From Bacillota bacterium (GTDB lineage Bacteria; Bacillota; Clostridia; Oscillospirales; Acutalibacteraceae): a stretch of DNA of 64,000 nucleotides. A program made the translations under genes and the position numbers. Under the pieces are notes generated by a model. The model worked only from the letters and a program-made list of their open reading frames with translations. It did no database searches and was not told where the DNA came from. Numbering within the stretch: position 1 is the stretch's first letter; each line of letters begins with the position of its first letter. The stretch is from positions 62,001-126,000 of the forward strand of contig JAETSA010000006.1 in the NCBI GenBank assembly GCA_021769885.1, in the 5' to 3' direction. Of the stretch, positions 33,024-39,340 are shown in pieces.

Positions 33024-33803
33024 ATGCAGCGTTTGGAGTTTTCCTATTCTATGAAAATTGCATTTTCCTCGCCCGTGGTGCGCCATTGCTTTTCTCTGCG
33101 GTGTTTGCCGTTTTCCAATGCGCATCAGCGTGTATGCGAATTGTTTTTAGAGGTTTCGCCGCATAATGTGCTGACCGAAACGGCGGACGGCTTCGGCAAC
33201 CGCATTTTGACCGACCGCATAACGCAGGAGCACACGGATTTTTCCGTATACGTCAGCGGCATTGCCGAGGTGGATATAACCGCGAAAGAGAAAGAGGAAT
33301 TAAACGGAATTTATAAATATCCGTCGCAGTACACACACTGCGGGGAACGCTTAAACGAGGTCGCGGAAATTTGCCGCGTACAGTGTCAGGGTGAAACGCC
33401 GACCCAAACGGCAGGCATTGTGATGGCGGAACTGCGCCGCCGCTTCACCTATCAAAGCGGTGTCACCAATATCCAAACCACTGCGGAAGAAGCACTGGCA
33501 GGTGGGAAAGGTGTTTGTCAGGATTACGCACATATGCAAATCGCCGTTTGCCGTGCACTCGGCGTACCTGCGCGCTATGTCGTCGGTATGCAGGAGGGGA
33601 CAGGGGAAACGCACGCCTGGGCGGAAATCTATGACAACGGCATTTGGGTCGGGATTGACCCCACCAATAACAAATGGGTTGATGACCGCTATCTCACTTT
33701 AAGCCACGGCAGGGATTTTGCCGACTGCGGCATCAACCGCGGGCTGTTCATCGGCGGCGGCACGCAGACCCAAACCATAGAAGCCACCGTGCGGGTGGTG
33801 TGA
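33024..33803 (+). CDS. Transglutaminase-like cysteine protease family protein
   Basis: A 259-residue protein with an N-terminal beta region (about 1-120) common to bacterial transglutaminase-like proteins, and a papain-like catalytic core. The triad is visible: Cys in GKGVCQDYAH (near 165), His in ETHAWAEI (near 197) and Asp in GIDPTN (near 212). There is no signal peptide, so it is cytosolic. It is the third gene of the ATP-grasp/alpha-E operon, with GGGAGGAG six bases before the ATG. In this context it probably trims or crosslinks the product of the ATP-grasp ligase. Members act as amidases or proteases as often as true transglutaminases. Confidence 0.92.
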   Translation: MQRLEFSYSMKIAFSSPVVRHCFSLRCLPFSNAHQRVCELFLEVSPHNVLTETADGFGNRILTDRITQEHTDFSVYVSGIAEVDITAKEKEELNGIYKYPSQYTHCGERLNEVAEICRVQCQGETPTQTAGIVMAELRRRFTYQSGVTNIQTTAEEALAGGKGVCQDYAHMQIAVCRALGVPARYVVGMQEGTGETHAWAEIYDNGIWVGIDPTNNKWVDDRYLTLSHGRDFADCGINRGLFIGGGTQTQTIEATVRVV

Positions 33804-33912
33804 ATAGACCCCACCTCAACGGTGAATCGCAACCTGTAGGGGACAACCGATGACGCGTTTCGCAAAATCCACACAACCTAACGGCGATACGCAAACTTCG
33901 TAGGGGTCGGCG

Positions 33913-33973
33913 AAGATTCCCCTGATAGGGGAAATGTCGCGAAGCGACAAAAGGGTGATGGCGAAGCCGTAAC
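33913..33973 (-). repeat. 61-bp nested hairpin cassette, copy c (inverted)
   Basis: Runs AAGATTCCCCTGATAGGGG to GGCGAAGCCGTAAC on the plus strand, the reverse complement of the other three copies. It sits in the loop of GGGTCGGCG...CGACGACCC; the empty version of this module is at about 1310-1333. Confidence 0.82.
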
Positions 33974-34033
33974 CTCGACGACCCGAGAAAAGTTCGATTT
34001 TGCAAAAAAAGCCAACGGCGGCACGCAAACTCC

Positions 34034-34132
34034 GTAGGGGCGGGGTGCGGGTCTCCGGTGGAGACCTCTGCATACGGAAGTATGCAGAAGCACCGACCGA
34101 GCCGGCAGGCGAGACATTCCACGCCCGCCCGA
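34034..34132 (+). repeat. 99-bp nested hairpin module, copy 2
   Basis: Near-identical to the module at 25853-25951 (differences such as GCAGGCGAGACATT against GCAGGTGAGACCTT). The outer hairpin, two inner hairpins and length are all kept. Confidence 0.8.
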
Positions 34133-34622
34133 GCGAGGTGGTTTATATAGCACCCACGGCGAATCGCAACCTGTAGGGGCGCTTCACGAAGCGCCCACAA
34201 AAATCAGCACAACCCAATGGTGGTGTGCAACCCCGTAGGGGCGGGTTTCTACGCCCGCCCGAGCATGGTCGGATTTTGCACAAACCGAACGGTGAAACGC
34301 AACCCGTAGGTGCGAACTATAATGCCTCCCTTGTGAAAGGGAAGTGGCACGGCGTAGCCGTGACGGAGGGATTCTGCGCCTGAAAACGGACAGCCACAAG
34401 GGCTGTCCCTACGGTGATGCACGGACGGACAAGGATGTCCGTCCCTACGCGCAAATCCAATTCACGCTGTGCGATATGAGGTTCTGCGGCGGGAGCAAGT
34501 TTTCATCCTACCACGCTTAGAATGACAGGTTGTACAACCCCGTAGGGGCACGCATCGCGCGCCTGCGGAATGGGCATTGCCCATTCCCTACGAATTATCT
34601 ATTACACCGAACGGAGAAACAT

Positions 34623-34999
34623 ATGCAAAACATCGGCTATTGCGGCAACCACTGTACATATTGCTTTTTTACGGCGTGCAAAGGGTGCAGAAATGAGGAT
34701 GTCTGCTATTCTTACGCTGCTTTATTTAACAGTAAAAGTGCCCGAATGCCGTTTGCTGTGCGGCAAAAGGCTTAATCGGCTGTTGGGAATGTGACAACTT
34801 GGAGAAGTGCCAAATCGGGTTTTACTCTTCCGGCGAAAACGATGCGAAGGCATATGCTTTGTTCATTAAAAAATATGGGCATAAAGCATATACGCAAACG
34901 ATTGAAAAGCTGATTGCTAAAGGATATGACTATCCAAAGCAGTTTAAAGAAATTAACGATATACAGGAAATTCTGAACATATTTGAAAGCGAAATATAA
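34623..34999 (+). pseudogene. DUF3795-like cysteine-rich protein with a frameshift
   Basis: The ATG at 34623 (GGAG upstream) opens MQNIGYCGNHCTYCFF then TACKGCRNEDVCYSYAALFN. At the A-run 34734-34737 the frame is lost. One base later it resumes as KCPNAVCCAAKGLIGCWECD, NLEKCQIGFYSSGENDAKAY and a helical C-terminus to 34999. Adding one A to the run rebuilds a 126-residue protein with eleven cysteines in CxxC-like pairs, matching DUF3795 (a probable metal-binding family of unknown role). The rest of the frame is intact, so this is either a very recent mutation or a homopolymer error in the read or assembly. Confidence 0.8.
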
Positions 35000-35007
35000 T
35001 AAAAAAT

Positions 35008-35048
35008 CCCCCTGCAATCCAAAAGATTGCAGGGGGACAGCGTTTTTT
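35008..35048 (+). terminator. Intrinsic terminator of the DUF3795 gene
   Basis: Stem CCCCCTGCAATC/GATTGCAGGGGG with a CAAAA loop, then ACAGCGTTTTTTT. Confidence 0.88.
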
Positions 35049-35051
35049 TCA

Positions 35052-35240
35052 TCCCCGCCCGACCGCACACGGCAAATAGTAACCTGCAAATAAGCAGGTG
35101 GGTGTCTATCCTTGGGTTTAGTGCTCCCAACGTCCGCAGAAACTGCGGGAGGTCTGCACACCGCCTCGGAAATCCGACTCCCGAATAAAACGTGTTGGGT
35201 TAATATTGTACCGTGCGTTTCTCGCATCGGGCAGGTGGTT
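35052..35240 (-). ncRNA. ssrS: 6S RNA (RNA polymerase regulator)
   Basis: On the minus strand about 185 nt fold as a long rod. The 5' part GCCCGATGCG and 3' part GTGCGGTCGGGC close the terminal stem. The centre holds a large bulge between GGTGTGCAGACCTCC and GTTGGGAGCAC. The 3' half contains ACACCCACCTGC, a short hairpin and GCAGGTTAC, which corresponds in order and spacing to the ACAC...CACC-hairpin-GGUUAC segment of Escherichia coli 6S RNA. 6S RNA mimics an open promoter and sequesters housekeeping RNA polymerase in stationary phase. It lies downstream of the DUF1292 gene on the same strand. Ends are approximate and no own promoter is evident. Confidence 0.68.
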
Positions 35241-35270
35241 TATGTGTATGTGTTTTTTGCAGGAAATTCG

Positions 35271-35570
35271 TTATTCTTCCTCTTGAATATCGTAAAATTC
35301 AGAAAGACGTTCTTCAAAAATACTGCCGATCTCGTTAAATTCTTCGTCATCCTCAATCGGCTCTAAATAGGTTTCTCCGTCCTCCTCCGAAACCTTTAAA
35401 ATAATCAGCTCGCCGTCGTCCTCTAAAATTTCTTCCGCCTCATCATAAACGGGCAGGAGTGCGACGTAACGCGCATCCTCGGTTTCAATGCGGTCAAGCT
35501 CTTCAAATACGTGCTCCGTGCCGTCCTCATCTACGACGCTGACAATATCGGGGGTGTAATTTTCATCCAT
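35271..35570 (-). CDS. DUF1292 family acidic protein
   Basis: A 99-residue, very acidic protein (about one third Asp and Glu) with the DUF1292 pattern: PDIVSVVDEDGTEHVFEELD, then RYVALLPVYD, then LIILKVSEEDGETYLEPIED. The YrzB group of Firmicutes belongs to this family; function is unknown, and the gene is often found beside yrrL/ylqF or alaS-type genes, which is not the case here. The ATG at 35570 follows ACGGAGGCAAAAAC. The 6S-like RNA follows about 30 bp downstream on the same strand. Confidence 0.9.
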   Translation of the reverse strand: MDENYTPDIVSVVDEDGTEHVFEELDRIETEDARYVALLPVYDEAEEILEDDGELIILKVSEEDGETYLEPIEDDEEFNEIGSIFEERLSEFYDIQEEE

Positions 35571-35730
35571 TGTTTTTGCCTCCGTAAAATTCTATTTGTA
35601 TTTTACCCCGAAATCAGCCGCGCGTCAACTGTAAAAAATTACGAAAATAATGGAATCTCCGAAAAAAATCTATATAGTCCCAAAATATAATATTGTAAAT
35701 ACAAATTTTAAATATTTTTATAAAAAACTA

Positions 35731-35758
35731 TTGACAATTCACAAATGTGTGCTATAAT
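35731..35758 (+). promoter_or_regulatory. Sigma-A promoter of the orphan structured transcript
   Basis: TTGACA (35731-35736), 16-bp spacer, TATAAT (35753-35758), in an A/T-rich context. Both hexamers are perfect. Confidence 0.85.
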
Positions 35759-35857
35759 AAAGTTGAACAAAGGGAGAACACAAAAGAAATCCAAAAGCAA
35801 TTTCGTTCTGAAAAGCCCCTTGTTACATTCTTAAAGGAAAGTTGGGAGGCGAATCCA

Positions 35858-35911
35858 ATGTACTGTTTAACTGAAGAACCGCAGCATCAGGTTCGCTGTC
35901 CGTTGCGGTAA
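35858..35911 (+). CDS. Possible 17-residue leader peptide
   Basis: MYCLTEEPQHQVRCPLR, preceded by GTTGGGAGG with eight bases of spacing and placed about 95 nt into a transcript with a consensus promoter. The stop codon falls between the left arms of two alternative RNA pairings, so a ribosome on this frame would open both. Conservation cannot be tested here. Confidence 0.35.
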   Translation: MYCLTEEPQHQVRCPLR

Positions 35912-36071
35912 ATTCGACGGGTAATCTCTTGTCAAAAAATTTACCGTAAGAAACAAATTTAGATGAACGTTCCGTTACAGTTTTTAAAAGCGACAAAACA
36001 CAAACGATTTTCGTTTCCCCGTTGCCGCAACGGACAGCAAGATAGATTGAAAAATTAAATAGCGAAAAACG

Positions 36072-36112
36072 AACCCGCTTTGCAGGCGTCCCCTGTGAAG
36101 CGGGTTTTGTCG
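36072..36112 (+). terminator. Intrinsic terminator of the orphan transcript
   Basis: Outer stem AACCCGCTT/AAGCGGGTT, inner GCAGG/CCTGT, then TTTGTCGCG. The T-run is short but the stem is stable. Confidence 0.7.
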
Positions 36113-36177
36113 CGTCAGAACCGAAAATTTTTTCAGCTTTTCCGAGCAGGGTTTGCTTTTGCACAAACCAACGGCAG

Positions 36178-36615
36178 CCAATGAACCTCGTAGGGGCGAA
36201 CTGTGTTCGTCTGCAAAATTCGTACAACCCAACGGTGATGCACAATCCTGTAGGGGCGGATGCCATCATCTGCCCGAACACGGTCGGATTTTGCACAAAC
36301 CCAACGGTGAAACACAATTCCCGTAGGGGCGCTTCACGAAGCGCCCCTACGGGGTTACGGCTATGCCATTATCCTTTTGTCGCTTCGCGACATTTTCCCT
36401 AATAGGGAAATCTTCGTCTGTCCCTACGCGCGAATCAAATTCACATCATTTTTTTAAAGCGGACAGCCGCGAGGGCTGTCCCTACGATGTGCAAAACAAC
36501 GGTAAAATTGTAGGGGCGGGTTTCCACGCCCGCCCGCGCAAAGCTGGATTTTAACACCAATCCAATGGCGATACAGTCTGTAGGGGCGCTTCACGAAGCG
36601 CCCGAGCACCTCGAA
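36178..36615. repeat. GTAG-hairpin (REP-like) array 7
   Basis: Modules in order: GTAGGGGCGAACTGTGTTCG, GTAGGGGCGGATGCCATCATC, GTAGGGGCGCTTCACGAAGCGCC with CTAC (both ends marked), the 61-bp cassette at 36354-36414, GGACAGCCGCGAGGGCTGTCC with CTAC, GTAGGGGCGGGTTTCCACGCC and GTAGGGGCGCTTCACGAAGC. It separates the orphan transcript from the convergent XRE regulator. Confidence 0.9.
36354..36414 (+). repeat. 61-bp nested hairpin cassette, copy d
   Basis: GTTACGGCTATGCCATTATCC to GGGAAATCTT, between a CTACGGG module end and a GTCTGTCCCTAC module end. Three substitutions against the other copies; identical length. Confidence 0.8.
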
Positions 36616-36630
36616 TTCTGCTCGCAGCCT

Positions 36631-37641
36631 CTACGAAAGAAACGTGAAACTGCCGAATATGCAAAGCAGAACCAATACAATGATACCGACAATGATATTC
36701 TTCTTGTATTTATATTCCTTCTTTTTCAACACGCCGCCGAATACGATAGAGGCAATCGGAATGGGCGTGAGCAAATAGAGAATCCACATATCTCGTTCGA
36801 AGTCTTCGCCGAACAAACCGACTAAAGGACCGATTGCAATCGGCGTGCACAAGGTCACTGCAAACAACAGATTGGAGATGGTTTTCCATTTGTCGGGAAC
36901 GGGGGATTTCCGCATTTTATTCGGATTTTGGTAGAGATAGGCATAGAAAAACGAATTTTCCGATAAATCACTTTTTCGAAGATAATACAGCTGATTCGAA
37001 ACGCATATGCACAAAAAGCGCCCGACGTGCTGCATAAATTCGATATCCTCAAAATAAAATTTAGACTGCCGCATTTTTTCATTGTTGCGGTACAGGTTGA
37101 TATATAAATAATCTGTATAGATTTTGTATTCATAAACTGTGCTGGCGGCGCGTTCCGGCCATTGCTTTTGCAGCTTTTTGTGATCGTAAATGCGCCTGCC
37201 GTGCGCGATTGCACCAAACAGAAATACGCCGATGATAAATCCGATTATACCGTCCGACGCACTGTTCCAAAGGGAGGTGAAAATCCAATACAGGAAAAAC
37301 GCGGAAAACAAAATCGCGTTTCGGTAAAGCGGTTTGCCGATTTCTTTGCCGATTTCGCGCAGCTCCTCTTTTGTAAACGAAACCGTATAGGCTTCGTTCG
37401 GCATCGGCTCAGGTTCGGGCTGTGTCTTGCCTGCATCCGCCTCGTTGCCGACGTCTAAAATTTCATCCACCGAAACGCCGAAAATTTCTTTCAGGCGAAT
37501 CAGATTGTCAATGGTCGGCATCGTTTGTCCTTTTTCCCACAGACTGATGGTTTGCCGACTCACAAGCAGGCGCTGTCCCAACTCCTCTTGAGAAATGCCA
37601 AGAGCTTTTCGGTATGCTTGGATTTTTTCTCCCACAGCCAT
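36631..37641 (-). CDS. XRE-family regulator with membrane domain (YcxB-like)
   Basis: A 336-residue one-component membrane regulator. The HTH is at the N-terminus (GEKIQAYRKALGISQEELGQ, SRQTISLWEKGQTMPTIDNL, IFGVSVDEIL). After a Pro/Glu linker come two membrane helices (about 108-150), a cytosolic beta-rich YcxB-like region (VYEYKIYTDYLYINLYRNN, FYFEDIEFMQHVGRFLCI), and three more helices to the C-terminus. Such proteins sense membrane or wall state and regulate nearby genes; the neighbours here are a repeat array and tRNA-fMet, so the target is unclear. The ATG at 37641 is preceded by AAAGGAGTTGTAGAGG. Confidence 0.85.
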   Translation of the reverse strand: MAVGEKIQAYRKALGISQEELGQRLLVSRQTISLWEKGQTMPTIDNLIRLKEIFGVSVDEILDVGNEADAGKTQPEPEPMPNEAYTVSFTKEELREIGKEIGKPLYRNAILFSAFFLYWIFTSLWNSASDGIIGFIIGVFLFGAIAHGRRIYDHKKLQKQWPERAASTVYEYKIYTDYLYINLYRNNEKMRQSKFYFEDIEFMQHVGRFLCICVSNQLYYLRKSDLSENSFFYAYLYQNPNKMRKSPVPDKWKTISNLLFAVTLCTPIAIGPLVGLFGEDFERDMWILYLLTPIPIASIVFGGVLKKKEYKYKKNIIVGIIVLVLLCIFGSFTFLS

Positions 37642-37868
37642 CCTCTACAACTCCTTTAATAGAGATTACGGTATATTTTTCACTGCGCTGAGCGACTGCC
37701 CACAGAATACGCCGTGCCGTCTGACTATATTATAGCTGACTCCTGTAAAAAACAAAAGCATTTTCCGCTTGATTTTGTCAAGCAGGGCTTGCAATGCGGA
37801 TTTTCACCGCGTTTTGGCGATGTTTCATAATGCTTTTTCGCGAGTAGCAGAAATCTGCAAAAAAATCC

Positions 37869-37897
37869 TTGACAAATGGTTTCGGATGTAGTATTAT
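37869..37897 (+). promoter_or_regulatory. Promoter of tRNA-fMet
   Basis: TTGACA (37869-37874), 17-bp spacer, TATTAT (37892-37897), 28 bp before the mature 5' end. Confidence 0.82.
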
Positions 37898-37925
37898 ATC
37901 TAAGCACTCGAGAGAGCGTATATAT

Positions 37926-38002
<77 letters not shown>

Positions 38003-38003
38003 G

Positions 38004-38046
38004 AAAAGGAACACCCTTTGTCCGATAGACAAAGGGTGTTCCTTTT
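38004..38046 (+). terminator. Intrinsic terminator of tRNA-fMet
   Basis: Nineteen-base-pair stem AAAAGGAACACCCTTTGTC/GACAAAGGGTGTTCCTTTT with a CGATA loop. Confidence 0.9.
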
Positions 38047-38055
38047 CATCTAAAT

Positions 38056-38203
38056 CCGTCCTTGCGGACGGGATAAATCCGCCTGCGGCGGATGAAATCA
38101 CTTCGTGATGAAATCCGACTTCGTCGGGAATGGGGCGGATTTAATTTCATCTGCGAAGCAGATTTCATCCGTGTAATACACGGATTTCATCACGCTCTGC
38201 GCG
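38056..38203. repeat. Array of short-loop hairpins ahead of the four-helix-bundle gene
   Basis: At least six small hairpins in 150 bp: CCGTCCttgcGGACGG, TCCGCCtgcGGCGGA, ATCACttcGTGAT, CCGACttcGTCGG, ATCTGCgaaGCAGAT, CCGTGTaatACACGG. They are joined by repeats of GATTTCATC or its complement GATGAAATC. Stems differ; loops are three or four bases. The array ends at the promoter of the gene at 38260. Confidence 0.8.
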
Positions 38204-38209
38204 ATTTCA

Positions 38210-38238
38210 TTGAAAATAGATTGCGTCTATGGTACAAT
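38210..38238 (+). promoter_or_regulatory. Promoter of the four-helix-bundle gene
   Basis: TTGAAA (38210-38215), 17-bp spacer, TACAAT (38233-38238), ending 21 bp before the start codon. Confidence 0.7.
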
Positions 38239-38259
38239 TGCCGCAAAGAGGTGATTTCA

Positions 38260-38607
38260 ATGGCTGAAAATAAGCTTGCTGATATTTCAACAAAGTTTGC
38301 TATACAGATATTAAAACTGACCGATGACATCAAAGGACATTATTCCTTAGCAAATCAACTTGAACGTAGCGGAACAAGTATTGGTGCCAATATACGCGAA
38401 GCAAAGTATGCACATAGTCGTCCCGATTTTATTGCAAAATTGCAGATTGCACTTAAGGAATGCTACGAAACAGAATATTGGAGCGAGATTGCTCAAAAGT
38501 CCAATCTGATTTCCGAAGATATCGCTAAAATCACTTTACACGATTGTGGTGCCATTCGAAGAATGCTTATCTCCTCCATCAACACTGCCAAGGAAAATTC
38601 AAAATGA
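38260..38607 (+). CDS. Four-helix-bundle protein (S23/IVP family)
   Basis: A 115-residue protein of the family first noted inside 23S rRNA intervening sequences and related to the Avd accessory protein of diversity-generating retroelements. Visible motifs are KFAIQILKLTDDIKGHYSLA, NQLERSGTSIGANIREAKYA, FIAKLQIALKECYETEYWS and the C-terminal helix RRMLISSINTAKEN. Relatives form basic pentameric barrels that bind nucleic acid; the cellular role of the stand-alone form is unknown. The frame is open upstream through the hairpin array, but the ATG at 38260 follows AAGAGGTGATTTCA and a fitting promoter. No reverse transcriptase or rRNA lies nearby. Confidence 0.9.
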   Translation: MAENKLADISTKFAIQILKLTDDIKGHYSLANQLERSGTSIGANIREAKYAHSRPDFIAKLQIALKECYETEYWSEIAQKSNLISEDIAKITLHDCGAIRRMLISSINTAKENSK

Positions 38608-38696
38608 CTTTTTATGAGATAACCGTACAGGATACAGTTCTTATTAAGACGGCACGTAAAACGCAGAAATAAAGGTTATTTTTTAATGATTATAAC

Positions 38697-38737
38697 AAAG
38701 CAAACCAAAAAGCAAGCTCAGCGGTTTGCTTTTTTTA
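38697..38737 (+). terminator. Intrinsic terminator after the four-helix-bundle gene
   Basis: Stem AAAGCAAACC/GGTTTGCTTT with a 16-nt loop and a run of seven T. Confidence 0.85.
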
Positions 38738-38841
38738 TTTGGTTGCAATGAAGCGTGCCTGAGACAACAAAATATGGAGAAAAATACCGTAATTTGCGAA
38801 AAATCACCGATTTCGTGTAAAAAAATCAAAAAATATATAAA

Positions 38842-38861
38842 ATATGAACTATAGTTCATAT
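38842..38861. promoter_or_regulatory. 20-bp perfect palindrome, probable operator
   Basis: ATATGAACTATAGTTCATAT, 47 bp upstream of the XRE gene at 38909 and just before a TATATAAC sequence that may be its -10. The perfect two-fold symmetry fits binding by a homodimer such as the adjacent regulator. Confidence 0.6.
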
Positions 38862-38908
38862 ATGTGACGATATATAACGTGTAAAATTTCCTCTAAGGAG
38901 GTAGTTTT

Positions 38909-39193
38909 ATGTCGTTAAAAATCGAATTTGGAAGAATGGTACGGGCAAGCCGAAATTTGCTCAAGATGCGGCAAATGGAGCTTTCCAAGCTTGCGGATAT
39001 GGATCTGCGCCACATTTACAATATTGAACGGGGCTTGAAAGAGCCGAAATTGCGAACAGTAATTGTGCTCGCCGATATTTTGAAGCTGGATTTAAATGCT
39101 TTGAAAGCGTTTGCCGGGCACGATGAAAACGGTATCTATTGGAAATTCTACGACACATTGGAAGAAGCCGGACAGGGAGAATGTCACGACTGA
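38909..39193 (+). CDS. Small XRE-family regulator
   Basis: A 94-residue single-domain Cro/C1-type DNA-binding protein: FGRMVRASRNLLKMRQMELS for the first helices, KLADMDLRHIYNIERGLKEP across the recognition helix, and RTVIVLADILKLDLNALKAF for the last. The C-terminal 30 residues are acidic and polar. AAGGAGGTAG lies seven bases before the ATG. A perfect 20-bp palindrome upstream suggests autoregulation. The gene resembles small regulators carried by integrative elements, and it follows the four-helix-bundle gene by 300 bp, but no other mobility gene is here. Targets beyond itself are unknown. Confidence 0.85.
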   Translation: MSLKIEFGRMVRASRNLLKMRQMELSKLADMDLRHIYNIERGLKEPKLRTVIVLADILKLDLNALKAFAGHDENGIYWKFYDTLEEAGQGECHD

Positions 39194-39239
39194 TTCAAAC
39201 TGTGTGCGGCCGAACAGCAGCAGAAGCTCAATAAGACCC

Positions 39240-39283
39240 AAATAAAAAACACAAGCGGTAGACCGTCTGTCTGCCGCTTGTGC
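39240..39283 (-). terminator. Intrinsic terminator of the LRR-dockerin operon
   Basis: Stem CACAAGCGGTAGAC/GTCTGCCGCTTGTG with one mismatch; on the minus strand it is followed by TTTTTTATTT. Confidence 0.85.
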
Positions 39284-39340
39284 CGTTTAGAGGAAGGCGT
39301 ATCTTACGATACAACTTAATGAAAAAGTCAGAGCGTGTGT

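Larger units (their letters stand above)
33815..34610. repeat. GTAG-hairpin (REP-like) array 6
   Basis: The longest array, about 800 bp with no gene. It includes GTAGGGGACAACCGATGACGCG, a GTAGGGGTCGG...CGACGACCC module carrying the 61-bp cassette (33913-33973), the second 99-bp nested module (34034-34132), GTAGGGGCGCTTCACGAAGC, GTAGGGGCGGGTTTCTACGCC, a different repeat of the CCTCCCTTGTGAAAGGGAAG type (34318-34380), GGACAGCCACAAGGGCTGTCC, GGACGGACAAGGATGTCCGTCC and GAATGGGCATTGCCCATTCC with CTAC. Confidence 0.9.
35765..36112 (+). ncRNA. Orphan structured transcript with leader ORF, unknown family
   Basis: A complete transcription unit of about 350 nt: perfect promoter, intrinsic terminator at 36072, and no long open frame. 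The RNA has a 14-bp perfect long-range pairing, GCTGTCCGTTGCGG (35895-35908) with CCGCAACGGACAGC (36025-36038). It also has a 9-bp hairpin CGGTAAATT (35906-35914) with AATTTACCG (35938-35946). The two share CGG, so their ends compete. A 17-codon ORF with GGGAGG ahead of it (35858-35911) stops exactly at this junction. No gene follows on the same strand. I do not recognise an RNA family. It could be a small RNA, a dual-function RNA or an attenuator left without its gene. Confidence 0.6.

Noticed and set aside
35823-36317. 164-codon minus-strand frame antisense to the orphan transcript
   Set aside because: It crosses a repeat array and the terminator hairpin, has no ribosome site, and shows no recognisable domain.
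38604-38672. 22-codon frame whose ATG overlaps the stop of the four-helix-bundle gene
   Set aside because: The overlap is suggestive but there is no ribosome site, no conserved motif and the peptide is very short. Not enough to call a gene.
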